Below, piece after piece: positions 18,163 to 27,566 of a DNA stretch of 64,000 nucleotides (position 1 is the first letter of the stretch; every line of letters begins with the position of its first letter). This DNA comes from Streptomyces sp. Alt3 (GTDB taxonomy: Bacteria; Actinomycetota; Actinomycetes; Streptomycetales; Streptomycetaceae): NCBI RefSeq assembly GCF_030719215.1, contig NZ_CP120983.1, forward strand, positions 1,984,001-2,048,000, written 5' to 3'. Both the position numbers and the translations under genes were made by a program. The notes below the pieces were generated by a model. That model worked only from the letters and a program-made list of their open reading frames with translations, was not told the DNA's origin and ran no database searches.

Positions 18163-20211
18163 GTGAGCCTGGAAACGGTTGACCAACGGTTCCGTATCAC
18201 GGGGGTCGTGGGACGCGGGAACATGGGTGAGGTGCACCGGGCGGAGGACCTGCGTGCCGCCCCTGATTCCCCGCACCGTCAGGTCGCCGTCAAGACCGTG
18301 CTGCGCGGACGGACCGGGGTCGCCGTCGACACCTCCGGGTCCGGCAAGGAGATCGACCGTTTCCGCCGCGAGGTGCGGATCATGCGCATGCTCTCCCAGG
18401 GGCACCCGAACCTCACCCTGCTGATCGACGGCGGCGTGGACGGGACGCAGGGCGGCAGCGGCCTGCCCTACCTCGCCATGGAGCTGCTGGACGGTCATCC
18501 GCTCGCCGACCTCATCGACGAGGAGCCCCAGCTTCCGGTCTCCTGGGCCGCCGCCGTCGGTGCCCAGATCGCCGCGGCTCTCACGGCCGCGCACACGGCC
18601 GGGGTCGTCCACCGCGACCTGAAGCCGGCCAATGTGATGCTGACCGGTGACGGCACCCTCAAGGTCCTCGACTTCGGCATGGGTTCGATCGTCGACGATC
18701 CCGACCAGACGCGGCTGACCAGTACGGGCGTCAGCGTCGGCACGGCCCGCTACATGGCCCCGGAGCAGTTCCGGGCCGAACCCGTCTCCGCCCTCGCCGA
18801 CCTCTACGCGCTCGGCTGCATCCTGTACGAACTGCTCATCGGGCGGCCGCCGTTCTCCGCCAGGACGCCCTTCGAGCTCTCCGAGCAGCATCAGCACGAA
18901 GCGCCGCCGCAGCTGACCCTGGTGCGCCCGGACCTTCCCGCCGAGCTGGTCAGGCTCGTCGGCCGCCTGCTGGAGAAGGACGCCGACCTGCGGCCCGAGA
19001 ACGCCGCCCAGGTCCACGACGCCCTGGTCCCGCTCGCGCTCGCGCCGGACGACACCGCTGACCTGCTGGCCCCGCACTGGCGGGTGATGGACCCGGTGGC
19101 GCGGCTGCGTTCCCTGCTCCCCGAGCGCACACCGGCCGCGCCCACGCCCGTGCCGCGCAGGGAGCCGCGCCTGCCCGAGACGATGGACGTCTTCGGCATC
19201 CACGCCGATCTGATCAAGGAGTACGAGGACTTCACCAAGAGTGCGACGGTGATCCGGGACGCCCGGATCGAAGGTTTCGTCGAGGACGACCTGGCGGCGA
19301 AGTCGCAGTGGCCGGACCCGTGGCTGTCGCTCAACCCCTTCTTCGCCGACGGCGGCCAGGTCACCGACCTCGTGCGGGACGGCGTGCTGCACCCCAAATG
19401 CGCGGAGATCTTCCAGGCGGGCAAGAAGGAGAACGCGCGGCGCCCGGACGGCCGTCCGCTGACCTTCCACCTCCATCAGCGGCAGGCGATCGAGGCCGCA
19501 CAGGCGGGCGACTCCTACGTCCTGACCACCGGCACCGGTTCCGGCAAGTCCCTGGCGTACATCGTCCCGATCGTCGACCGCGTCCTGAAGGAACGTCAGG
19601 CGGCCGGCCCCGGCGGGGGCGGGCGGGTTCGCGCCATCGTGGTCTACCCGATGAACGCCCTGGCCAACTCGCAGCTCGGCGAGCTGGAGAAGTATCTGCG
19701 CAACGGATTCGGAACGGGGGGCGAGCCGGTCACCTTCGCCCGTTACACCGGGCAGGAGTCCGACGAAAGGCGTCGGGAGCTGCGCAAGAACCCTCCGGAC
19801 ATCCTGCTGACGAACTACGTGATGCTGGAGCTGATGCTGACCCGGCCGGACGACAGGTCCAGCCTGATCCGCATGGCCGAGGGACTGCAGTTCCTCGTCT
19901 TCGACGAGTTGCACACCTACCGCGGCAGGCAGGGCGCGGACGTGGCGTTCCTGATCCGCCGGGTCCGCGAGGCCTGCCGGGCCTCGGCGACCCTGCAGTG
20001 CATCGGCACCTCGGCGACCATGTCCACCGAGGGTTCCTGGGAGGATCAGCGGCGCGAGGTGGCCAGGGTCGCCGGCGGCTGTTCGGTACGACGGTCCTGC
20101 CGAAGCGGGTCATCGGCGAGACCCTCGTCCGGGCGACCGAGGAAGCCTCGGTGGACGTGCCCGCCGAGCGGCTGCGGGTTCCGGCGGCACCCCGCTCGTA
20201 CGACGCGCTGA
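18163..20211 (+). CDS. Ser/Thr protein kinase-DEAD-like helicase fusion, N-terminal part before frameshift
   Basis: GTG 18163 follows GGGAGGG. Residues 1-280 form a Hanks-type Ser/Thr kinase with the Gly loop GRGNMGEV (17-24), Lys44 in VAVKTV, HRDLKPANV (150-158), DFG (170-172) and APEQ (199-202), all intact. After a Pro-rich linker come superfamily-2 helicase motifs: the H-L-H-Q-R-Q-A-I Q-motif, Walker A TGTGSGKS (K462), LLTNYVMLE, DELH in place of DEAH (581-584), and GTSATM. The frame breaks at about codon 638 and ends at 20211 after an unrelated tail. The rest of the helicase continues in the -1 frame. If intact the product would be about 2134 residues. It lacks a transmembrane or PASTA region, so the kinase is cytoplasmic and presumably signals to or senses with the helicase. 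Kinase genes occur in Streptomyces Pgl phage defence (PglW), but this fusion differs. Confidence 0.85.
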   Translation: MSLETVDQRFRITGVVGRGNMGEVHRAEDLRAAPDSPHRQVAVKTVLRGRTGVAVDTSGSGKEIDRFRREVRIMRMLSQGHPNLTLLIDGGVDGTQGGSGLPYLAMELLDGHPLADLIDEEPQLPVSWAAAVGAQIAAALTAAHTAGVVHRDLKPANVMLTGDGTLKVLDFGMGSIVDDPDQTRLTSTGVSVGTARYMAPEQFRAEPVSALADLYALGCILYELLIGRPPFSARTPFELSEQHQHEAPPQLTLVRPDLPAELVRLVGRLLEKDADLRPENAAQVHDALVPLALAPDDTADLLAPHWRVMDPVARLRSLLPERTPAAPTPVPRREPRLPETMDVFGIHADLIKEYEDFTKSATVIRDARIEGFVEDDLAAKSQWPDPWLSLNPFFADGGQVTDLVRDGVLHPKCAEIFQAGKKENARRPDGRPLTFHLHQRQAIEAAQAGDSYVLTTGTGSGKSLAYIVPIVDRVLKERQAAGPGGGGRVRAIVVYPMNALANSQLGELEKYLRNGFGTGGEPVTFARYTGQESDERRRELRKNPPDILLTNYVMLELMLTRPDDRSSLIRMAEGLQFLVFDELHTYRGRQGADVAFLIRRVREACRASATLQCIGTSATMSTEGSWEDQRREVARVAGGCSVRRSCRSGSSARPSSGRPRKPRWTCPPSGCGFRRHPARTTR

Positions 20212-23200
20212 CGAAGGACTCGCTGGCCCGCTGGGTTGAGTCCCGGTTCGGTCTGGAACGCGAGGAGGGCACGGGGAGGTACCGCCGGCGTGCCCCGGGA
20301 ACCCTGGAGACGGCGGCCAGAGAGCTGGCCGACGCCTCGGGTGTGGCCGAGGAGGGCGTGCGCGAGGCGATCCGCACCACCCTGGAGGCCGGTGCGCAGG
20401 CGAAGCACCCGGTGACGGAACGCCCGCTGTTCGCCTTCCGGCTGCACCAGTTCCTCTCCAAGGGCGACACCGTCTACACGACGCTGGAGGATCCGCTCAC
20501 CCGTCCCCTCACCCGCACCTACCAGCTGGAGCAGCCCGGCAGCGCCGGCAAGCCGCTGTTCCCGCTGGCGTTCTGCCGCGAGTGCGGTCAGGAGTACCTG
20601 ACCGTCTGGCGCTCCGAGGAGAGCGGCACGTTCCGGTACGAGCCGCGCCGGGACACCTCCGCCTCCGGGGGCCGCGACGGCGAGGGTTATCTGTACCTGG
20701 GCATGCCCGGGGAGGACTACGAGTGGCCCGCCGATGCGCAGAAGGCCGTGGACGACCGGCGGTTGCCGGAGTCGTGGCTCGAACGGGACGCGCAGGGCGT
20801 GACCGTCGTCAAGAAGTCCTACCGCCCCCGGGTGCCCAAGCGCGTCGTCGTGGACGCCTTCGGCAACGAGTCGGACGAGGGTCTGGTGGCGGCGTTCGTG
20901 CCGGCGCCGTTCCTGTTCTGCGTGCACTGCCAGGTCTCCTACGAGCAGACCCGCGGCCGGGACTTCGCCAAGCTCGCCACCCTCGACCAGGAAGGGCGTT
21001 CCTCGGCGACCTCCCTGATCTCCGCGTCGATCGTGAAGTCCCTGCGGGCGGTGCCGGAGGAGAGCCTGGGCAAGGAGGCACGCAAGCTCCTCACCTTCGT
21101 CGACAACCGGCAGGACGCGTCGCTCCAGGCCGGGCACTTCAACGACTTCGCGCAGGTGACCCAGTTGCGCGGCGCCCTCCATCAGGCCGCGGTCCGGGCC
21201 GGCGAGGAGGGGCTGCGCCATGACGACCTCGCCGAGGCGGTGACCGAGGTGATGGGGCTGACGCCCCGCGAGTACGCGGCGAACACGAAGCACAGCAAGC
21301 TGGCTCCCTCGATGGAGAGCCGCGCGGCGAAGGCCTTCCGTGACGTCGTGGGGTACCGGCTCTACCGCGACCTGGAGCGCGGCTGGCGCATCACGATGCC
21401 GAACCTCGAGCAGACGGGGCTGCTGCGCATCGACTACGAGGACCTGGGCTGGATCGCCGCCGAGCCGGACCGCTGGGATTCCGTCCACGCGGCGCTCCGC
21501 GACGCGGACCCCGCGCTGCGTGAGGAGATCGCCCGGACGCTGCTGGACTTCATGCGGCGCGCCCTCGCCATCGACGTGCAGTACTTCCGCGACGACTTCG
21601 ACACCTTGCAGCGGGCGAGCGAGGAGCGCCTCGCGGGTCCGTGGGTGCTGAGCGAGAGCGACCGCCCCACCGTCGGTACCGCCTACCCGTACGGCTCGCG
21701 GCCGGGTATGGAGCGCTCCGCGCTGTTCCTGTCGGCCCGCGGCAAGTTCGGCAAGTACCTGCGGCGGAATCTGCCCGAACTGCGCGACCTTCCCCCGGAG
21801 GACGTCCAGGGCATCATCGAGGACCTGCTGAGGGTGCTGCGCGAGGCGGACCTGGTGCGTGAGGTGGAGGCGGCCCCGGAGCACGCCGGCCCGGCCTACC
21901 GCCGCCGTGCGGCCGAGAAGCGCATGGGGTTCCGGGTGTCGGCCGCCGCCCTCATCTGGCGGGCCGGGAACGGCGAGCGGGGCGCGATCGACCCGCTGGC
22001 GCGCACGTACAACCGCGGCGAGGGGCCGCGGGTCAACCCGTTCTTCCGGGACCTGTACCGGACGGCGGCGGCCGAGCTGGCGGGCCTGTTCGCCCGGGAG
22101 CACACCGCGCAGGTGACGCCGGAGGACCGGCTGGAGCGCGAGCGGGAGTTCCGCTCCGCCGAACTGCCCCTGCTGTACTGCTCGCCGACGATGGAGCTGG
22201 GCGTGGACATCTCCTCGCTCAACGCCGTGATGATGCGCAACGTCCCGCCGACCCCGGCGAACTACGCGCAGCGTTCGGGCCGGGCGGGCCGTTCCGGCCA
22301 GCCCGCACTCGTGACCACGTACTGCGCCACGGGCAACAGCCACGACCAGTACTACTTCCGCCGCTCCCAGGACATGGTGTCCGGGCAGGTGGCCCCGCCG
22401 CGTCTGGACCTCGCCAACGAGGACCTGGTCCGCTCCCACCTGCAGGGCATCTGGCTGGCGGAGACCGGGATGAAGCTCGGCAGGGCGATCCCGGACGTCG
22501 TCGACGTCGCCTACGACCCGGACGGCGGCGACCGCCCCGATCCGCACATGGCGCTGGCGCTCCTCCCCCACATCCACGACCTGTCCCTCGACGAGGACGC
22601 CCGTCGGCGCGCGATCGCGACCGCCCGGACCGTACTGACCCCGCTCATCGGGGACTTCGAGGCCACCACGTGGTGGTACGACGAGTGGATCGAGGACCGG
22701 ATCGAGCGGGCCCCGCAGGAGTTCCACGCGTCCTTCGACCGGTGGCGGGAGCTGTTCCGGGCGGCCGTCATGGACCAGTACGAGCAGAACAAGCGGGTCG
22801 TCGACCACACCCTGACGCCCGGCGAGCAGGGCCGGGCCCGGACCCGCCGGCGCGAGGCGGAGACCCAGACGAACCTGCTGCTGAACCGCTCGTCCGACAG
22901 CAAGTCGGTGATGAGCGACTTCAACCCGTACCGCTATCTGGCCTCCGAGGGGTTCCTGCCGGGCTACAGCTTCCCGCGGCTCCCGCTGGCCGCGTACATC
23001 CCGCGGTCCGGCAACCGCCGCAACGCCGACGGCGACTACCTGCAGCGTCCCCGGTTCCTCGCGATCCGGGAGTTCGGACCCGGGGCGCTCATCTACCACG
23101 AGGGGGCCCGCTACCAGGTCACCCGGGTCCAGCTGCCGCCGGACGCCTCGGGTGACCTGGCGACGGCGGAGGCGAGGCGCTGTGACGGCTGCGGCTACCA

Positions 23201-24566
23201 CTACGCCGTCAAGGTCGGCACGGACGTCTGCACGATGTGCCACGAGCAGCTGACGGGCAAGCGCACCGGCCTGCTCCACCTGCACACCGTGTACACGACC
23301 CCGCGCGAGCGGATCTCCTCCGACGAGGAGGAGCGCCGCCGGGCGGGTTTCCGCCTGGAGACCTCGTACGCGTTCCAGGACCACGGCGTCCGCAAGGGGC
23401 GTCTCACCTCCCATGTGACCGACCGGGAAGGCGCTCCGGTCCTCGACCTGGACTACGGGGACTCCGCGACGGTCCGCATCACCAACCTCGGCCGCGTCCG
23501 CGACAAGGAGGGCGAGCCGGACGGCTACTGGCTCGACCTCGGCGACGGCCGCTGGCTCAACGACCGGGCCGCGGCGGACGCCATCGAGGGCACCGGCATG
23601 CCGGTGGTCGACGAGGACGGGAACGAGAAGCGCCGCAAGCGGCGTGTCCTGCCCTACGTGGAGGATCGCCGCAACATCCTCGTCGTCACTCTGGACGAGC
23701 CGCAGCCCGAGCCGGTGGCCCTGTCGTTCCTGTACGCCCTGGAGCGGGGCATCGAGGCGGCGTTCGAGCTGGAGGACTCCGAGCTGACCGCGGAGCTGCT
23801 GCCTCCGGACGACGGCCCGCGCCGCCACCTTCTGTTCACGGAGGCGGCCGAGGGTGGCGCCGGTGTGCTGCGCCGTATCCAGCACGACAAGGACGCCCTC
23901 GCCAAGGCGGCCAGGACCGCCATGGAGATCTGCCACTTCGACCCGGAGACCGGCAAGGACGAGGGCGGGCCGTCGGACGACGAGCAGTGTGCCCGCGGCT
24001 GCTACGCCTGCCTGCTTTCCTACGCCAACCAGACGCACCACCGCAGGCTGAGCCGGCACAGCGCCCGGCCGCTGCTGGAGCGGCTGGCCGGCGCCCGCAC
24101 CGAGCGGGAGGACCGGGGCGAGTCCCGCAGCGAACTCTTCCGCAGGCTGGCCCCGGCGGCGGACAGCGCGACCACCGCGCCGGAGAACTCCCAGGCCGCG
24201 CGCACGGTGGACTCCGCCCCCACGAGCACCCCGGCGCCCTCGCCGACCGTGCTGGAGACGGATCTGGCCGCCTTGGTCGCGGAGGGCGATCTGCTCGGCT
24301 GGCTCAGGGCGAAGGGCTACCGGCTCCCCGACGAGGTCAAGACCCTCGTCCCGGAGGCGGGAGCCTGCCCCGACCTCGTCTTCCGCCTGGACGGTGCCAG
24401 CCTCGCCGTGTTCGTCGACGTCCCCGGCCACCCGGCCGACGCGACCCGCGACCTGGAGGCCGGCTACCGGCTGGAGGACGCCGGCTGGGACGTCGTCCGC
24501 TTCCCCACGGACGCGGACTGGGATGCCATCACCGGCCATCAGGCCGCCTACTTCCACCTGCGCTGA
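20076..24566 (+). CDS. Helicase C-terminal part with DUF1998 zinc modules and possible nuclease-fold end
   Basis: This continues the kinase-helicase in the next frame. Joining at 20074-20078 restores an uninterrupted EVARVAGRLFGTTVLP reading. Zn-type pairs are FCRECGQEY, FLFCVHCQVSYEQ, CDGCGYHYAVK...CTMC (near 23181-23240) and the DUF1998 signature CARGCYACLLSY (near 24000), as in MrfA/YprA- and Drm-type helicases. Motif V is TMELGVDIS and motif VI YAQRSGRAGRSGQ. The last ~105 residues (from about 24250) read PDLVFRLDG...AVFVDVPGH...TRDLEAGYRLEDAGWDVVRF, like the Vsr/DUF559 PD-(D/E)XK fold, with Phe where an acidic residue is usual. If translated separately the first in-frame GTG is 20151. 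It is followed 43 nt later by the SNF2 gene, so it forms an operon with it. Confidence 0.85.
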   Translation, partial: RLFGTTVLPKRVIGETLVRATEEASVDVPAERLRVPAAPRSYDALTKDSLARWVESRFGLEREEGTGRYRRRAPGTLETAARELADASGVAEEGVREAIRTTLEAGAQAKHPVTERPLFAFRLHQFLSKGDTVYTTLEDPLTRPLTRTYQLEQPGSAGKPLFPLAFCRECGQEYLTVWRSEESGTFRYEPRRDTSASGGRDGEGYLYLGMPGEDYEWPADAQKAVDDRRLPESWLERDAQGVTVVKKSYRPRVPKRVVVDAFGNESDEGLVAAFVPAPFLFCVHCQVSYEQTRGRDFAKLATLDQEGRSSATSLISASIVKSLRAVPEESLGKEARKLLTFVDNRQDASLQAGHFNDFAQVTQLRGALHQAAVRAGEEGLRHDDLAEAVTEVMGLTPREYAANTKHSKLAPSMESRAAKAFRDVVGYRLYRDLERGWRITMPNLEQTGLLRIDYEDLGWIAAEPDRWDSVHAALRDADPALREEIARTLLDFMRRALAIDVQYFRDDFDTLQRASEERLAGPWVLSESDRPTVGTAYPYGSRPGMERSALFLSARGKFGKYLRRNLPELRDLPPEDVQGIIEDLLRVLREADLVREVEAAPEHAGPAYRRRAAEKRMGFRVSAAALIWRAGNGERGAIDPLARTYNRGEGPRVNPFFRDLYRTAAAELAGLFAREHTAQVTPEDRLEREREFRSAELPLLYCSPTMELGVDISSLNAVMMRNVPPTPANYAQRSGRAGRSGQPALVTTYCATGNSHDQYYFRRSQDMVSGQVAPPRLDLANEDLVRSHLQGIWLAETGMKLGRAIPDVVDVAYDPDGGDRPDPHMALALLPHIHDLSLDEDARRRAIATARTVLTPLIGDFEATTWWYDEWIEDRIERAPQEFHASFDRWRELFRAAVMDQYEQNKRVVDHTLTPGEQGRARTRRREAETQTNLLLNRSSDSKSVMSDFNPYRYLASEGFLPGYSFPRLPLAAYIPRSGNRRNADGDYLQRPRFLAIREFGPGALIYHEGARYQVTRVQLPPDASGDLATAEARRCDGCGYHYAVKVGTDVCTMCHEQLTGKRTGLLHLHTVYTTPRERISSDEEERRRAGFRLETSYAFQDHGVRKGRLTSHVTDREGAPVLDLDYGDSATVRITNLGRVRDKEGEPDGYWLDLGDGRWLNDRAAADAIEGTGMPVVDEDGNEKRRKRRVLPYVEDRRNILVVTLDEPQPEPVALSFLYALERGIEAAFELEDSELTAELLPPDDGPRRHLLFTEAAEGGAGVLRRIQHDKDALAKAARTAMEICHFDPETGKDEGGPSDDEQCARGCYACLLSYANQTHHRRLSRHSARPLLERLAGARTEREDRGESRSELFRRLAPAADSATTAPENSQAARTVDSAPTSTPAPSPTVLETDLAALVAEGDLLGWLRAKGYRLPDEVKTLVPEAGACPDLVFRLDGASLAVFVDVPGHPADATRDLEAGYRLEDAGWDVVRFPTDADWDAITGHQAAYFHLR

Positions 24567-24608
24567 CCGCGCCGCCCTCTTCCGAATCTCCAGAAACCGA
24601 GACATCTC

Positions 24609-27566
24609 ATGAGCCTCACGTACACAGCCGGCTCGCTGGTCGCCGCCCGTGGCCGGGAATGGGTGGTGCTGCCCGAGAGCGCCGCCGACATGCTGGTGCT
24701 GCGCCCTCTGGGCGGGAGCGAGGACGACATCGCGGCCGTCTTTCCCTCCTTCGAGGAGGTGCGTCCGGCCGAGTTCGCACCGCCGAGCCCGTCCGACCTG
24801 GGCGACCAGCGGGCCGCCGGTCTGCTGCGCACGGCGCTGCGCATCGGCTTCCGTTCGGGGGCGGGCCCGTTCCGCTCCCTGGCGTCGATCGCCGTGGAAC
24901 CCCGGGCGTACCAGCTGGTCCCGCTGCTTATGGCGCTGCGGCAGCGCACCGTACGGCTGCTGATCTCGGACGACGTCGGCATCGGCAAGACGATCGAGGC
25001 GGGGCTCATCGCCAAGGAGCTGCTGGCACAGGGTGAGGCGACGCGGCTGGCGGTGCTGTGCTCCCCGTCGCTGGCCGAGCAGTGGCAGGGCGAGCTGCGG
25101 GAGAAGTTCGGCATCGACGCCGAACTGGTCCTGGCCTCCACTGTGTCGCGGCTGGAACGCGACTTGGCGCTCGACCAGACCCTGTTCGACAAGCACCCGT
25201 TCACGATCATCTCGACGGACTTCATCAAGTCGACCCGGCACCGTGAGGACTTCCTCAGGCGCTGCCCCGACCTGGTGATCGTCGACGAGGCGCACTCCTG
25301 CGTGGCCGCCGACGACGCGACGCAGGGCGGCGCGTCCTCCGCGTCGAACCAGCTCCGCTACGAGCTGCTGCGGAAGGTCTCCGCCGACGCCGACCGCCAT
25401 CTGCTGCTGCTGACGGCGACCCCGCACTCCGGCAAGGAGTCCGCCTTCCGCAACCTGCTGGGTCTGGTACGGCCCGAACTGGCGATCCTGGACCTGGAGT
25501 CCCCGGCGGGGCGGGCGAAGCTCGCCGAGCACTTCGTCGCCCGCAAGCGCGCCGACGTCCGCACCTACCTCACCAAGGAGGTGGACGGTCTCGCCGACGA
25601 CTCGCTGGCCGAGCGGACCGCCTTTCCCTCGGACCGCTGGACGAAGGACGAGCCGTACAAGCTGACGCCCGGTTACCGGGCGCTGCTCGACGACGCCATC
25701 GCCTACGCGCGTGACCGCGTCGCGGAGGCGGGTGAGCAGGGGAAGCGGGAAGCCCGGATCGCGTGGTGGTCGGTGATCGCGCTGCTGCGCTCGATGGTGT
25801 CCTCCCCGGCCGCCGCCGCGCAGACGCTGAAGACCCGCTCCGAGTCCGCCGTCGCCCGCACCGCGCACGAGGCGGACCTGCTGGGTGCCTCGGTGGCCGC
25901 CGACTCCGCGGACAACGACCGGCTGGAGGGCATGGACGTCGCACCGGGCGCCGCCGAGTCCGAGGACGCGGGCGCCCGGCTGCTCGAACTCGCCTCACGT
26001 GCGGCGGAGTTGGTCGGACCTGCCGAGGACGCGAAGCTGAAGGCGCTCACCCGGCACCTGAAGGGCCTGATCGCCGAGGGCTACCACCCGATCGTCTTCT
26101 GCCGCTACATCCCGACGGCCACCTACCTCGCCGATCAGCTCGACGGCAAGCTCGGCAAGAAGACGAAGATCGCCGCGGTGACCGGCACCCTCTCCCCGCA
26201 GCAGCGCCTGGAGCGGATCGAGCAGCTCGCCGCCGAGGCGGGCGAGGCCGGCGACCCGGCTGCCCGCCGGGTGCTGATCGCCACCGACTGCCTGTCCGAG
26301 GGCGTCAACCTCCAGCACCACTTCGACGCGGTCGTCCACTACGACCTGGCGTGGAACCCGACCCGTCACGACCAGCGGGAGGGACGCGTCGACCGCTACG
26401 GCCAGAAGCGCGACCAGGTCCGCGTCATCACCATGTACGGCGAGGACAACGGCATCGACGGCAAGGTCCTGGAGGTGCTGTTCAAGAAGCACCGGCAGAT
26501 CAAGAAGGACCTGGGCATCTCCGTCTCCGTCCCCGACGAGACCGCGTCCGGTGTCACCGACGCGGTGGTGGAGTGGCTGCTGCTGCACGGGCGGCAGGGC
26601 AGCCAGGAGAGCCTGTTCGACATGGGGGACGGCCACCAGGAGTCCTTCGACCGCATCGAGCGCGAGTGGTCCTCGGCCGCCGAGCGGGAGAAGACCTCCC
26701 GCTCCAAGTACGCCCAGCGCGCGATCCACCCGGAGGAGGTGGCCCGCGAGGTCGCCGCCGTTCGGGCCGCGCTCGGCGGCGCCGAGGAGGTCCGCGGTTT
26801 CGCCCTGGAGGCCCTGCGCGACCTGGACGCGCTGGTCCGCGACCCACGCGACGGCACCGGTGACTTCACCGCCCAGGCCGGCGGCACCCCGGCGGGCCTG
26901 CGGGACGCGCTCGCCGCGACCCTGGGCAACCGGCTCGTCGAGGAGAACCGCGAGATCCCCTTCCGCACCACCCCGGCGATCGCCCGCGGCGAGGCCGCCC
27001 TGGTCCGCACCGACCCGGCGATCGGCGCCATCGCGTCCTATGTCCTGGACTCGGCGCTGGACGTGAAGGCGCTCGGCCCCCGCCCGGCACGGCGCTGCGG
27101 TGTGGTCACCACGGACGCGGTCACCACCCGCACCACGCTCCTGCTGGTCCGCTACCGCTTCCACCTCACCCTGCCGTCCCGAACCGGCGAACGGCAGGTG
27201 GTCGCCGAGGACGCACGCCTGCTCGCCTTCGAGGGGATGCCGTCGCGCGCCCGCTGGCTGGACGACGACGCGGCCGCCGCCCTCCTCGCGGCCCGCGCCG
27301 TGGCGAACACCCACGAACAGTCCGCCCACAACGCCATCTCCCGCGCCCTGGACGGCCTGGGGGACCTCGCCGCACACCTCACGGAGTACGGCACGAATCT
27401 GGCCGCCGAGCTCGACGCCTCGCACCGCCGGGTGCGCAAGGCCAACGAGGAGATCGTCCGCGGCCTGAAGGTCGTCCCGCAGGAACCCGCCGACGTCCTC
27501 GGCGTGTACGTCTACCTGCCGCCCGTCGCCCCCGCCGCCTCTACCGTGTCCGGAGCCGAAGCCTGA
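24609..27566 (+). CDS. drmD: DrmD-like SNF2/DEAD helicase
   Basis: This 985-residue SNF2-type ATPase has Walker A DDVGIGKTIEAGL (GIGKT 124-128), DEAH (225-228), LLTATPHSG (motif III), TDCLSEGVNLQ (motif V) and EGRVDRYGQ (motif VI). The C-terminal ~300 residues are a family-specific alpha-helical region. DrmD is the SNF2 helicase of class 1 DISARM, and the following large adenine methyltransferase matches the drmD-drmMI order. The stop overlaps the methyltransferase ATG by 1 nt (TGATG). Alternatively it is a RapA-like helicase; the neighbour supports DrmD. Confidence 0.8.
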   Translation: MSLTYTAGSLVAARGREWVVLPESAADMLVLRPLGGSEDDIAAVFPSFEEVRPAEFAPPSPSDLGDQRAAGLLRTALRIGFRSGAGPFRSLASIAVEPRAYQLVPLLMALRQRTVRLLISDDVGIGKTIEAGLIAKELLAQGEATRLAVLCSPSLAEQWQGELREKFGIDAELVLASTVSRLERDLALDQTLFDKHPFTIISTDFIKSTRHREDFLRRCPDLVIVDEAHSCVAADDATQGGASSASNQLRYELLRKVSADADRHLLLLTATPHSGKESAFRNLLGLVRPELAILDLESPAGRAKLAEHFVARKRADVRTYLTKEVDGLADDSLAERTAFPSDRWTKDEPYKLTPGYRALLDDAIAYARDRVAEAGEQGKREARIAWWSVIALLRSMVSSPAAAAQTLKTRSESAVARTAHEADLLGASVAADSADNDRLEGMDVAPGAAESEDAGARLLELASRAAELVGPAEDAKLKALTRHLKGLIAEGYHPIVFCRYIPTATYLADQLDGKLGKKTKIAAVTGTLSPQQRLERIEQLAAEAGEAGDPAARRVLIATDCLSEGVNLQHHFDAVVHYDLAWNPTRHDQREGRVDRYGQKRDQVRVITMYGEDNGIDGKVLEVLFKKHRQIKKDLGISVSVPDETASGVTDAVVEWLLLHGRQGSQESLFDMGDGHQESFDRIEREWSSAAEREKTSRSKYAQRAIHPEEVAREVAAVRAALGGAEEVRGFALEALRDLDALVRDPRDGTGDFTAQAGGTPAGLRDALAATLGNRLVEENREIPFRTTPAIARGEAALVRTDPAIGAIASYVLDSALDVKALGPRPARRCGVVTTDAVTTRTTLLLVRYRFHLTLPSRTGERQVVAEDARLLAFEGMPSRARWLDDDAAAALLAARAVANTHEQSAHNAISRALDGLGDLAAHLTEYGTNLAAELDASHRRVRKANEEIVRGLKVVPQEPADVLGVYVYLPPVAPAASTVSGAEA

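Noticed and set aside
20046..25868. A 1940-codon minus-strand open frame across the helicase genes.
   Set aside because: The plus strand encodes clear helicase motifs. The reverse frame is Gly/Arg/Val-rich low-complexity translation typical of high-GC antisense.
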